Shown: one piece after another, positions 6,836 through 13,911 of the stretch
Numbering within the stretch: the first letter of the stretch is position 1
How the letters are laid out: each line of letters opens with the position of its first letter
NCBI GenBank assembly: GCA_052093725.1
Contig: JBQDHL010000031.1
Coordinates: 1-16,655, forward strand
DNA: 16,655 nucleotides
Direction: 5' to 3'
DNA from: Jeotgalicoccus sp052093725
GTDB lineage: Bacteria > Bacillota > Bacilli > Staphylococcales > Salinicoccaceae
Program-made: the position numbers and the translations under genes
The notes under the pieces: generated by a model
Told to the model about the DNA's origin: nothing
The model's database searches: none
What the model saw: the letters and a program-made list of their open reading frames with translations, nothing else

Positions 6836-8134
6836 ATGACAAATATACAACAAAATACCAGCGAGATGCGCCGCATGTTTCATCGTTTTCCGGAAGTCGG
6901 TTTTACCGAATTTATAACAACTTATGAAATTTATAAAAAGCTTGAACCGATGGCTTACAAACTGTATCTCGGGGATGATGTGCTTTTAAGAAGTGCACGA
7001 GTCGGAGTACCGGGTAATGAGGCATTTCTTCGCAGTTATGAGCGAGCAGTTAAACACGGAGTGCCGGAAGATTTTTTAGAACATATTAAAGAAGGAACGA
7101 CCGGTGTAATTGCAACGCTCGATACAGGAAAACCCGGACCGCATTTTGCTGCACGTTTTGATATTGACGGTCTTCCTATTAAAGAATCAGCGGATAATGA
7201 TCATATTCCATCCAGCGAGAACTTTATCTCACTGCACGAAGGCGAAATGCATGCCTGCGGTCATGATGGACATATTACAACCGGCTTGTTTTTAGCAGAC
7301 TATATAAATACTAATAAAGATAAGCTTAAAGGCAGATTTACGATTATTTTCCAGGCAGCAGAAGAAAGCGTACGCGGGGCGAAATCAGTTGTCGAAAAAG
7401 GATGGCTGGATGATGTCGATTACTTCTTTTCAGGTCACCTCGGCATTAGAAATTTACCGGTGGGTACAGTAAGTGCGTCGACGACTGACTTTTTAGCAAG
7501 TTCGAAATTCGATGTAAAGTTCACGGGGAAATCAGCACATGCGGGTGTTGAACCTGACGCCGGTAACAACTCACTGCTTGCAGCATCAGCTGCGGCATTA
7601 AATCTAAATGCTATCGCACGTCACGGGAATGGTTCGACACGTATTAATGTTGGGACAATGAAAGCGGGCAGCGGCAGAAATGTTATCGCGGATGCGGCAT
7701 TTATGGAAATAGAGACACGCGGAGAAACGACAGAACTTAATCATTATATGTATAACAAAGCGAGAACTGTTATTCAGGCAGCTGCTGATATGTATGAAAA
7801 TGAAGTGGAAATTATCGATATGGGTGAAGCGCCAAATGCTGTTTGTTCAGATGAACTGATTGAAGTCGTTACAGAAGCGGTTAAAGAAAACACTCATATA
7901 ACAGATTTAAAAGAATCACTGCCGCTTGGTGCTTCTGAAGATGTAACAATGATGATTGAACGGGTTCATGAGAAAAATGGAAAAGCGACTTATATGCTGT
8001 TTCCATATGAACTGAAATACGGTCATCACCATCCAAAATTCGATTTAGATGAGAGCGTTTTACACGTTGCTGTGTCAACATATATAGATATTGTGAATTC
8101 ATTGATGAAAAGCGACGAAATATTTAAAAAATAG
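6836..8134 (+). CDS. M20-family amidohydrolase, AbgA-like (p-aminobenzoyl-glutamate hydrolase subunit A family)
   Basis: A 432-residue M20 peptidase resembling E. coli AbgA, as I recall that sequence, over its whole length. It shares the extended N-terminal region with LGDDVLLRSARVGVP, followed by TTGVIATLDTGKPGP (88-102) and MHACGHDGH (138-146, ligands C141 and H143). It also has the E176/E177 pair in AAEES, H201 in GHLGI, GTMKAGSGRNVI, and a C-terminal GHHHPKFDLDE with the last ligand at about 397-399. The AbgA family cleaves p-aminobenzoyl-glutamate, a folate breakdown product, as a heterodimer with AbgB. Here the adjacent partner is a generic M20D enzyme and no AbgT transporter is seen, so the substrate could differ. 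It starts two bases after the previous stop, with GGCGGGGGCG as ribosome binding site. Confidence 0.88.
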   Translation: MTNIQQNTSEMRRMFHRFPEVGFTEFITTYEIYKKLEPMAYKLYLGDDVLLRSARVGVPGNEAFLRSYERAVKHGVPEDFLEHIKEGTTGVIATLDTGKPGPHFAARFDIDGLPIKESADNDHIPSSENFISLHEGEMHACGHDGHITTGLFLADYINTNKDKLKGRFTIIFQAAEESVRGAKSVVEKGWLDDVDYFFSGHLGIRNLPVGTVSASTTDFLASSKFDVKFTGKSAHAGVEPDAGNNSLLAASAAALNLNAIARHGNGSTRINVGTMKAGSGRNVIADAAFMEIETRGETTELNHYMYNKARTVIQAAADMYENEVEIIDMGEAPNAVCSDELIEVVTEAVKENTHITDLKESLPLGASEDVTMMIERVHEKNGKATYMLFPYELKYGHHHPKFDLDESVLHVAVSTYIDIVNSLMKSDEIFKK

Positions 8135-8144
8135 CTTGAATCAG

Positions 8145-8173
8145 TTGGACAATTTAGTAAAAAATGTTATCTT
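8145..8173 (+). promoter_or_regulatory. Promoter of rocA/pruA
   Basis: TTGGAC (8145-8150) and TATCTT (8168-8173) are separated by 17 bases. A TGT immediately before the -10 makes it an extended -10 promoter. It sits just after the M20 stop, giving rocA independent transcription with a leader of about 60 bases. Confidence 0.65.
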
Positions 8174-8238
8174 AAAAATGCGGAATAAATTGAATAAGTT
8201 TTAAAATGATTATCAAACAAACAAAGGAGAATTTTTTT

Positions 8239-9780
8239 ATGATACCGTACAAACACGAACCATTTACAGATTTCTCGTTAGACGAGAACAAAGAAGCATT
8301 AAATAAGGGATTAGAAACGATTAAAAAAGACTTTGGATCGGACTATCCGTTAATTATTAACGGTGAACGTATCCTGACTGATAAAAAACTTGAATCATAT
8401 AACCCGGCTAAAAAATCAGAAATCATCGGCAACATGTCACAGGCTGGTGAAAAAGAAGCATTAGACGCAATGGATACTGCTAAAGAAACATTTAAAGAGT
8501 GGAGAAAAACTTCATTTGCATTCCGTTCTGATGTTCTTTTCAAAGCCGCTGCAATTGTACGTAAGAGAAAATTTGAATTTACAGCTGTGCTTGTTAAAGA
8601 AGCGGGTAAACCTTGGAAAGAAGCGGACGCAGATACTGCAGAAGCAATTGACTTCCTTGAATACTATGCAAGACAAAACCTTGAATTAAAAGATGGACGC
8701 AAAATTGAATCACGTCCTGGGGAATTCAACAGATTTGATTACATTCCATTAGGTGTCGGCCTTGTAATTTCTCCATGGAACTTTGCATTTGCAATCATGG
8801 CGGGTACTACAGCAGCTGCACTTGTTACAGGAAACACAGTATTATTAAAACCTTCTTCTAAAGCATCTGTAATTGCTTATAAATTTATGGAAGTATTAGA
8901 AGAAGCGGGTATGCCTAAAGGCGTAGTTAACTTCATTCCAGGTTCAAGCCGTGAAATCGGTGATCTGCTAGTTGAACACAAAGATACAGCATTCATATCG
9001 TTCACAGGTTCAAGAGATGTAGGAGTTAACATCTTCGAAAAAGCAGCTATTGTACAGGATGGCCAGATTAATCTTAAACGTGTTATCGCTGAAATGGGCG
9101 GTAAAGATACTATCGTTGTGGACAGCAGTGCAGACCTTGACCTTGCAGCAGACTCAATCGTTAAATCTTCATTCGCATTCAGCGGACAGAAATGTTCGGC
9201 ATGTTCACGTGTTATCGCACTGTCAGATATTCACGATGAATTACTTGAAAAAGTAGTAGCGAAAACTAAAGAATTAACTGTCGGCGATCCTGAAGGAGAT
9301 ATCTATATGGGACCGGTTATCGACCAGGCATCTGTTGATAAAATTGAGAAGTACATTGAAATCGGTAAAGAAGAAGGTAAACTTGAAGTTGGCGGAACTG
9401 TCGACAACGAAACAGGACACTTCGTTAAGCCGACGGTATTCTCAGGACTTAAGCATGATGACCGCTTAATGCAGGAAGAAATCTTCGGACCAGTAGTAGG
9501 CTTTGCGAAAGCAGAAAACTTTACAGAAGCTATCGAATTCGCAAATGACACAGACTACGGACTGACAGGTGCTGTTATTACGAAAAACAGAGAGCACATT
9601 GAAGAAGCACGCCGTGACTTCATGGTAGGTAACTTATACTTCAACCGTGACTGTACTGGTGCAATTGTTGGATACCACCCATTCGGCGGATTCAAGATGT
9701 CAGGTACAGACTCTAAAGCAGGCGGACCGGATTACTTGCAGTTACACATGCAGGGCAGAACAACTTCAGAAATGCTTTAA
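8239..9780 (+). CDS. rocA: L-glutamate gamma-semialdehyde (1-pyrroline-5-carboxylate) dehydrogenase
   Basis: A 513-residue aldehyde dehydrogenase of the RocA/PruA type. It oxidises glutamate semialdehyde, formed from proline or arginine/ornithine, to glutamate with NAD+. Visible elements: PLGVGLVISPWNFAFAIMAGT (170-190), the nucleotide-binding FTGSRDVG (255-262), the general base E285 in AEMGGKD, the catalytic cysteine C319 in SGQKCSACSR, and EEIFGPVVGF and YHPFGGFKMSGTD near the C-terminus. The start at 8239 (MIPYKHEPF) is set by AAAGGAGA upstream; the frame is open from 8206, but that would place the ribosome binding site inside the gene. Length matches the staphylococcal enzyme (about 514 aa). 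Codons are more A/T-ending and uniform than in the neighbours, consistent with high expression. It stands alone between its own promoter and terminator. Confidence 0.96.
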   Translation: MIPYKHEPFTDFSLDENKEALNKGLETIKKDFGSDYPLIINGERILTDKKLESYNPAKKSEIIGNMSQAGEKEALDAMDTAKETFKEWRKTSFAFRSDVLFKAAAIVRKRKFEFTAVLVKEAGKPWKEADADTAEAIDFLEYYARQNLELKDGRKIESRPGEFNRFDYIPLGVGLVISPWNFAFAIMAGTTAAALVTGNTVLLKPSSKASVIAYKFMEVLEEAGMPKGVVNFIPGSSREIGDLLVEHKDTAFISFTGSRDVGVNIFEKAAIVQDGQINLKRVIAEMGGKDTIVVDSSADLDLAADSIVKSSFAFSGQKCSACSRVIALSDIHDELLEKVVAKTKELTVGDPEGDIYMGPVIDQASVDKIEKYIEIGKEEGKLEVGGTVDNETGHFVKPTVFSGLKHDDRLMQEEIFGPVVGFAKAENFTEAIEFANDTDYGLTGAVITKNREHIEEARRDFMVGNLYFNRDCTGAIVGYHPFGGFKMSGTDSKAGGPDYLQLHMQGRTTSEML

Positions 9781-9795
9781 GATATAAATTTAGAG

Positions 9796-9831
9796 GATAA
9801 TCAGTTCTTAATTGAGCTGATAATCTTTTTT
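9796..9831 (+). terminator. Rho-independent terminator of rocA
   Basis: A 12-bp arm pair (9796-9807 with 9814-9825, one A-A mismatch and one G-U pair) closes a six-base loop and is followed by six T. Confidence 0.85.
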
Positions 9832-9850
9832 CATTGCTTTAACTATAAGG

Positions 9851-9914
9851 TTATCTAAATATTCTTCAGTTATTCATAAGAAAAATTAATGACTAACAAA
9901 ATTATCTAAATATT
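9851..9914 (+). repeat. Pair of 13-bp direct repeats upstream of the citrate transporter promoter
   Basis: TTATCTAAATATT occurs at 9851-9863 and again at 9902-9914, 51 bases apart (about five helical turns). The second copy ends eight bases before the -35 hexamer. Position and phasing suggest binding sites of an activator, perhaps a response regulator. The repeat is A/T-rich, so chance cannot be excluded. Confidence 0.5.
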
Positions 9915-9921
9915 TCAAGTC

Positions 9922-9950
9922 TTTAAATAAAAAATATCCTGTTTTATAAT
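9922..9950 (+). promoter_or_regulatory. Promoter of the CitMHS transporter gene
   Basis: TTTAAA (9922-9927) and a perfect TATAAT (9945-9950) are 17 bases apart. Transcription would start near 9957, leaving a leader of about 127 bases that carries two cre-like sites. The poor -35 fits a promoter needing an activator. Confidence 0.65.
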
Positions 9951-10000
9951 GAGTTCTTATTAATAAATTTCCGGGAGAGGATTTTTTAATACTGATTTTT

Positions 10001-10035
10001 TGTAAGCGGTTGCGGAAATTTTGTAAGCGCTGCAT
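10001..10035 (+). promoter_or_regulatory. Two cre-like CcpA operators in the citrate transporter leader
   Basis: TGTAAGCGGTTGCG (10001-10014) and TGTAAGCGCTGCAT (10022-10035) resemble the catabolite responsive element (TGWAANCGNTNWCA). The first is the better match. The copies share TTTTGTAAGCG, start 21 bases apart (two helical turns), and lie inside the transcribed leader about 45-65 bases after the predicted start. CcpA bound there would block elongation, as known for catabolite-repressed citrate uptake genes in Bacillus. Confidence 0.7.
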
Positions 10036-10083
10036 TTTATGCTTTTATCTCCTGACACATACATACAAACAGGGGGTCTTTTT

Positions 10084-11394
10084 TTGCTTAGTATTATCGG
10101 TTTATTAGTTATATTGACGATTGTTGTTTTACTGATTACACAAAAACTCAATCCGATTGTAGCGCTTGTAATCATTCCGTTTATCGGTGCAATTGTTGCC
10201 GGTTTCGGTCCCGGGGAAATTACAGAATTCTTTAATGATGGGATCAGTTCTGTAATTTCTGTCGTAATAATGTTTATCTTCGCAATTCTGTTCTTTGGAA
10301 TTATGCAGGATACAGGTATGTTTAATCCGCTTATTACTAGAATGGTTAAGCTGTCAAAAGGAAATGTCATTCTTGTTGCGATGGCTACAGTAATTATTGG
10401 AGCAATTGCTCATCTGGATGGTTCAGGAGCATCAACGTTCCTGATTACCATTCCGGCATTGCTGCCTCTATATAAAAAGTTAAATATGAGCCCGTACATG
10501 CTCGTCATGCTCATTGGTATGAGTGCGAGTATTATGAACATGGTACCGTGGGGCGGGCCGCTAGGCCGTACTGCAGCTGTATTAGGCGTTGACTCGTCAG
10601 AATTATGGCAGCCACTTATTCCGCTGCAGGGTGTACTGATTATACTGCTTATCGCAATGGCGGCGTTCGTCGGCAGTCTTGAGAAGAAGAGATTGCGTAA
10701 AAATGAAATGTTAATCGAAGGTGTTAATTTTGACAACTTTAATCTGGATCAGGAAATGGACGCTGAGGCAGAAGCTTTAAAACGACCAAAGCTGTTATGG
10801 TTTAACCTTTTATTGACACTTACTGTTGTTGGATTACTGATGTCCGGAATACTTCCAGCAGGGTTAATATTTATGTTAGCTGTGAGTATCGCATTGCCGA
10901 TCAACTACAGAAACATGAATGTACAGATGGATAGAATTAAAGCACATGCTCCAAGTGCTTTAATGATGGCGGCAATTATACTTGCTGCAGGATCATTCCT
11001 TGGAATACTTGAAAACACAGGGATGCTTAATTCACTTGCTGAAGATATGGTAGTCATACTTCCAGCATTCCTAGTTCCATTCCTTCACTACATCATCGGA
11101 TTCTTCGGTGCACCACTGGAACTTGTATTGAACACAGATGCTTATTATTTTGCACTGCTTCCAGTTGTCGAGCAGATAGTATCGACACATGGCGTGGATA
11201 GTATTACAGCAGCATACTCAATCATGATCGGTAATGTTATCGGAACATTTATCAGTCCGTTTTCACCAGCATTGTGGCTGGCTGTAGGACTTGCAGGCAT
11301 CGAGATGGGCCGTTACATTAGATATGCAATATTCTGGGTATGGGGTTTCAGTGTACTCGCAATGGTAGCTGCATTTATCATGGGAATCATTTAA
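10084..11394 (+). CDS. CitMHS-family citrate (metal-citrate):proton symporter
   Basis: A 436-residue, very hydrophobic secondary transporter of the CitMHS family, whose Bacillus members import citrate complexed with Mg2+ or Ca2+ together with protons. Signatures: IGAIAHLDGSGASTFLITIP (105-124), KLNMSPYMLVMLIGMSASIMN, the NMVPWGGPLGR loop (152-162), and a matching C-terminal half ending in MIGNVIGTFISPFSPALWLAVGLAG. About 11-12 helices surround a charged central loop at about 200-240. The start is taken as the TTG at 10084 because AGGGGGT lies nine bases before it. A longer form from ATG 10039 would have no ribosome binding site and would overlap the operator region. Single-gene unit with its own promoter, cre sites and terminator. 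The metal preference cannot be read from sequence. Confidence 0.88.
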   Translation: MLSIIGLLVILTIVVLLITQKLNPIVALVIIPFIGAIVAGFGPGEITEFFNDGISSVISVVIMFIFAILFFGIMQDTGMFNPLITRMVKLSKGNVILVAMATVIIGAIAHLDGSGASTFLITIPALLPLYKKLNMSPYMLVMLIGMSASIMNMVPWGGPLGRTAAVLGVDSSELWQPLIPLQGVLIILLIAMAAFVGSLEKKRLRKNEMLIEGVNFDNFNLDQEMDAEAEALKRPKLLWFNLLLTLTVVGLLMSGILPAGLIFMLAVSIALPINYRNMNVQMDRIKAHAPSALMMAAIILAAGSFLGILENTGMLNSLAEDMVVILPAFLVPFLHYIIGFFGAPLELVLNTDAYYFALLPVVEQIVSTHGVDSITAAYSIMIGNVIGTFISPFSPALWLAVGLAGIEMGRYIRYAIFWVWGFSVLAMVAAFIMGII

Positions 11395-11407
11395 CAGATA
11401 AAAACAG

Positions 11408-11446
11408 ACCGGTATTGAACAGATTGACGTTCAATGCCGGTTTTTA
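11408..11446 (+). terminator. Rho-independent terminator of the citrate transporter gene
   Basis: A 13-bp stem (ACCGGTATTGAAC 11408-11420 with GTTCAATGCCGGT 11429-11441, one G-U pair) with an eight-base loop is followed by TTTTATT. Confidence 0.92.
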
Positions 11447-11523
11447 TTATGGGGAGAATAATCTTATTAAGTTTGATAAAGTATACGTAATATAAAAATA
11501 TACAGTACTTTGGAGTGTTTACT

Positions 11524-11970
11524 ATGGAAGATGCTGAGGATTTAAAAATCACCGTTAAACGGCGAACATGGCTTTTAGGAATGGCAACACCTGTGAAAAT
11601 TCAATTTAATGGAAGATTGATAGGCACAGTTAAATCCTTTAAAGAAAAAGAGATGAATATACTGGCAAAGAAAGGCCAGTTGATATGTACATCTCCGATG
11701 GATAAGGAGTCGAAACTGAATGTGCAGACAGGTGACCACGTACTGATTAAGGATACGCTGTTCAGCAGAACAGCAAATATACTAATCGTTCTGTTCACTG
11801 TACTGGTGATTACAAATTATATATACACAACTCTACCGAATAACTCTCAGGAAGGACTGGTACCTATGTCACGGCTGAACGTTTTAATCGGATACTTATT
11901 TTTAGGTATCGGTTCATATTTTTCAAGACAGTATAAAATAGTTATAGATGATGGGGAAAAGAAAGATTAG
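11524..11970 (+). CDS. Small membrane protein of unknown function (148 aa, two helices)
   Basis: A 148-residue protein with a soluble N-terminal half of alternating short strands (residues 1-80, for instance VKIQFNGRLIGTVKSF and KLNVQTGDHVLIKD) and two hydrophobic segments at about 84-105 and 122-140, ending in a charged IVIDDGEKKD tail. The N-terminal pattern 'NGxxIGTV...' is loosely reminiscent of PEGA-like beta domains, but the match is weak and I do not name a family. The ATG at 11524 follows GGAG at eight bases; a GTG at 11515 overlaps that site and is rejected. The gene lies alone between a terminator and the promoter of the nuclease gene. No terminator is seen after it. Confidence 0.7.
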   Translation: MEDAEDLKITVKRRTWLLGMATPVKIQFNGRLIGTVKSFKEKEMNILAKKGQLICTSPMDKESKLNVQTGDHVLIKDTLFSRTANILIVLFTVLVITNYIYTTLPNNSQEGLVPMSRLNVLIGYLFLGIGSYFSRQYKIVIDDGEKKD

Positions 11971-12004
11971 TACCAACTTGGTCAAAGTTTCCATTAATTG
12001 TTTA

Positions 12005-12032
12005 TTCACAGATACTTTTTATCACGTATAAT
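12005..12032 (+). promoter_or_regulatory. Promoter of the membrane-anchored nuclease gene
   Basis: TTCACA (12005-12010, five of six consensus bases) and a perfect TATAAT (12027-12032) are 16 bases apart, giving a leader of about 30 bases. Confidence 0.7.
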
Positions 12033-12067
12033 AAACAGACATGATTATTTAATGGAGAGTCGACTAA

Positions 12068-13423
12068 ATGAGTATTATATTCGGATTTTTAATTTTTATA
12101 GCAACGATTTCCACAGCCGTCTTGTTCGGTTTGGCGATGCACGGTCATTGGTCTGATAAGGGAAATAGCAAATCTTTATGGAAACCGGTATTTGTACTGT
12201 TAACAGTATCCGGAATTCTCATGATGAACCGTGCATTGATTGTGGAAGGTGCAACGATTAATGAAGCATTCCTGATTTTATGGGTAATGGTGTCGATTGG
12301 AATGTTCATATCTATGGCATCCAGCCGTTTCTATAACTTAAAGTACAAGGAAAAAGGTAAATTCAGTAAAATTTCGCGAACAGCATTTATTATTGGATTT
12401 ATAATATTCCTGTTATTCGCATTCACTATGCCGGGAACTAATGTAGAAGAGGATGCAGCAGCTAAAGTTGAATCGGAGTCTGTTGAAACAGCGAAGGAAT
12501 TTGATGAACAAGAGGTAGCAACAGACTTCGAAGCTGAAAAACAGGCAGAGGAAGAGCGTTTAGCTGCTGAGGCAGAGATAGAAAAAGAAGAGGCAGCAGC
12601 GCTGAAGAAAGCTGAAAAAGAAAAAGCTGAGCGTGAAGTGAAAGAACAGCAGGAAACAGAAGAAAAACTTGCTGCGGAAAAAGCGGCTAAAGAGAAAGCC
12701 GAGAAAGAAAAGACTGAAAAAGAGAAGCTGGCTCAGAAACAGAAGAAAGAAGACGAGAAATTATATTCTCACATGGACGGTCTGATAGCAGTAGAACTTT
12801 ATCGTGTGGTGGATGGTGATACTGTTCACGTGATCGACAGCGACAACAATACGATGAAGCTGAGACTGTTATTAATAGACACGCCGGAAACGGTGCATCC
12901 TAATAAGCCGGTAGAACAGTTTGGTCCCGAAGCTTCAGCGAGAATGACAGAGCTAATGAGTAATGCCGATGATTTACATATTGAGTACGATGAGGGAGAA
13001 CGGACGGATCACTATGGCAGACATTTAGTATATTTATATGCTGACGGTGAAAGTGTTCATGAAGTACTGCTTGAAGAAGGACTTGCCAGAGTAGGTTATA
13101 TATATGAGCAGCAGCGCTACCTTGCAGAGTTTCGTGAAAAAGAACAGTATGCCAAAAATAATCAGCTTGGCATCTGGTCAATACCCAGTTACGTAAACGA
13201 AGGTGGAGAAGGTTTCAACAGCGAAGAGGAAAAAGAAGCTGTAGTGGAAACAGTTCCTGAATCCAGTGCGAATCAAAGTACGGCACCGGCATCAGGTGGC
13301 TCATATAACTTTGCGAACTGTACTGATTTACGAACTGAATTTCCAAGTGGGGTAGCGAGCAATCACCCGGCATATCAGTCTAAAATGGACAGAGATAATG
13401 ATGATTGGGCATGTGAATCTTAA
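12068..13423 (+). CDS. Membrane-anchored thermonuclease with coiled coil and Excalibur domain
   Basis: A 451-residue multidomain protein. Residues 1-122 hold four hydrophobic segments (about 2-24, 39-59, 63-84, 105-122). The strongly basic loop before the fourth points to the cytoplasm, so what follows should be outside the cell. Residues about 125-232 are a Lys/Glu/Ala-rich coiled coil. Residues about 237-372 are a staphylococcal-nuclease domain: VVDGDT (247-252), R266, IDTPE (270-274) and DHYGR (314-318) supply the Ca-binding aspartates D251/D271 and the catalytic R266, E274, R318. After a Ser/Glu linker, residues 413-451 form an Excalibur motif ending DRDNDDWACE, a putative calcium site. 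All nuclease residues are intact, so it should degrade DNA/RNA at the cell surface. The ATG at 12068 is preceded by TGGAGAG. Confidence 0.92.
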   Translation: MSIIFGFLIFIATISTAVLFGLAMHGHWSDKGNSKSLWKPVFVLLTVSGILMMNRALIVEGATINEAFLILWVMVSIGMFISMASSRFYNLKYKEKGKFSKISRTAFIIGFIIFLLFAFTMPGTNVEEDAAAKVESESVETAKEFDEQEVATDFEAEKQAEEERLAAEAEIEKEEAAALKKAEKEKAEREVKEQQETEEKLAAEKAAKEKAEKEKTEKEKLAQKQKKEDEKLYSHMDGLIAVELYRVVDGDTVHVIDSDNNTMKLRLLLIDTPETVHPNKPVEQFGPEASARMTELMSNADDLHIEYDEGERTDHYGRHLVYLYADGESVHEVLLEEGLARVGYIYEQQRYLAEFREKEQYAKNNQLGIWSIPSYVNEGGEGFNSEEEKEAVVETVPESSANQSTAPASGGSYNFANCTDLRTEFPSGVASNHPAYQSKMDRDNDDWACES

Positions 13424-13441
13424 AAAAATTAGATAATTGTG

Positions 13442-13470
13442 TTGTCATTTTACTCAGAGCATGGTATATT
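13442..13470 (+). promoter_or_regulatory. Promoter of the cold-shock gene
   Basis: TTGTCA (13442-13447) and TATATT (13465-13470) are 17 bases apart, with TGG before the -10 (extended -10). The start would be near 13477, leaving an unusually long leader of about 110 bases. Confidence 0.75.
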
Positions 13471-13478
13471 AAGAATGT

Positions 13479-13527
13479 AGTTTTTAGTCAAAGTTTAAAT
13501 AGTTTCTATTCAATTACTGAAAAAACT
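13479..13527 (+). promoter_or_regulatory. Structured 5' leader of the cold-shock mRNA (possible thermosensing element)
   Basis: The leader starts almost exactly at AGTTTTTAG (13479-13487), which can pair with CTGAAAAAACT (13517-13527) to close a roughly 30-base A/T-rich loop. Long structured leaders that refold in the cold are known for cspA in E. coli. Here the pairing is only predicted by eye and is A/U-rich, hence weak. Confidence 0.35.
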
Positions 13528-13586
13528 CTTTTAAATGTTTAAAACTGCAAAAATAACACGTGCATAAGCACAAGGAGGTTTTTTCA

Positions 13587-13787
13587 ATGAATGAAGGAAC
13601 TGTGAAATGGTTTAATGGAGAAAAAGGTTTTGGTTTCATCGAGCAAGAAGCAGGAGACGACGTGTTCGTACACTTCTCAGCTATCCAAGGTGAAGGATAC
13701 AAGACTTTAGAAGAAGGACAAAAAGTTACTTTTGAAATCGAAGAAGGACAACGCGGACCACAAGCTGTCAACGTTGAAACTGTTTAA
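13587..13787 (+). CDS. cspA: Cold-shock protein, CspA family
   Basis: A 66-residue single cold-shock domain, a small beta-barrel that binds single-stranded RNA/DNA and melts RNA secondary structure. RNP1 is KGFGFI (13-18) and RNP2 is VFVHF (26-30); the ends TVKWFN and GPQAVNV are equally typical. The ATG at 13587 follows AAGGAGG. The open frame from 13560 would bury that site in the coding sequence. Codon use is strongly biased, as for a highly expressed gene. The last 15 bases (VETV-stop) and the downstream terminator are repeated exactly 571 bases further on, beyond the lipoprotein gene. Confidence 0.97.
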   Translation: MNEGTVKWFNGEKGFGFIEQEAGDDVFVHFSAIQGEGYKTLEEGQKVTFEIEEGQRGPQAVNVETV

Positions 13788-13841
13788 TAAATAGTTTAAT
13801 TTTTAAGAGACACCTCCGGGTGTCTCTTTTTTTGTCTTTTA
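13773..13841 (+). repeat. 69-bp direct repeat, copy 1 (cspA 3' end and terminator)
   Basis: Identical at every base to 14344-14412. It starts at GTTGAAACTGTTTAA, the last five codons of cspA including the stop, and runs through the terminator to the GTCTTTTA that follows it. Outside these limits the two copies differ immediately. Confidence 0.97.
13805..13833 (+). terminator. Rho-independent terminator of cspA
   Basis: A perfect 10-bp stem (AAGAGACACC 13805-13814 with GGTGTCTCTT 13819-13828) around the stable TCCG tetraloop, followed by T. Confidence 0.95.
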
Positions 13842-13843
13842 AC

Positions 13844-13873
13844 TGGAAAAATTACATTTAATTAGTGTATATT
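13844..13873 (+). promoter_or_regulatory. Possible promoter of the lipoprotein gene
   Basis: TGGAAA (13844-13849) and TATATT (13868-13873) are 18 bases apart, beginning three bases after the first 69-bp repeat copy. The -35 is weak. Placement between the cspA terminator and the lipoprotein ribosome binding site makes sense. Confidence 0.4.
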
Positions 13874-13911
13874 AAAAAAGATAGATATATATACATAAAA
13901 GGAGTATGTCG

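Noticed and set aside
8206..8238. Earlier start for rocA at 8206
   Set aside because: The AAAGGAGA ribosome binding site lies inside that extension; the ATG at 8239 is correctly spaced.
9960..10370. 136-residue minus-strand frame overlapping the citrate transporter
   Set aside because: It lies antisense to a recognised transporter gene, lacks a ribosome binding site and resembles no protein.
11971..12004. A terminator after the two-helix membrane protein gene (ACCAACTTGGT dyad)
   Set aside because: The dyad leaves only one base for a loop and no T-run follows.
12900..13181. 93-residue minus-strand frame inside the nuclease domain
   Set aside because: It is antisense to the conserved catalytic domain, with no start signals.
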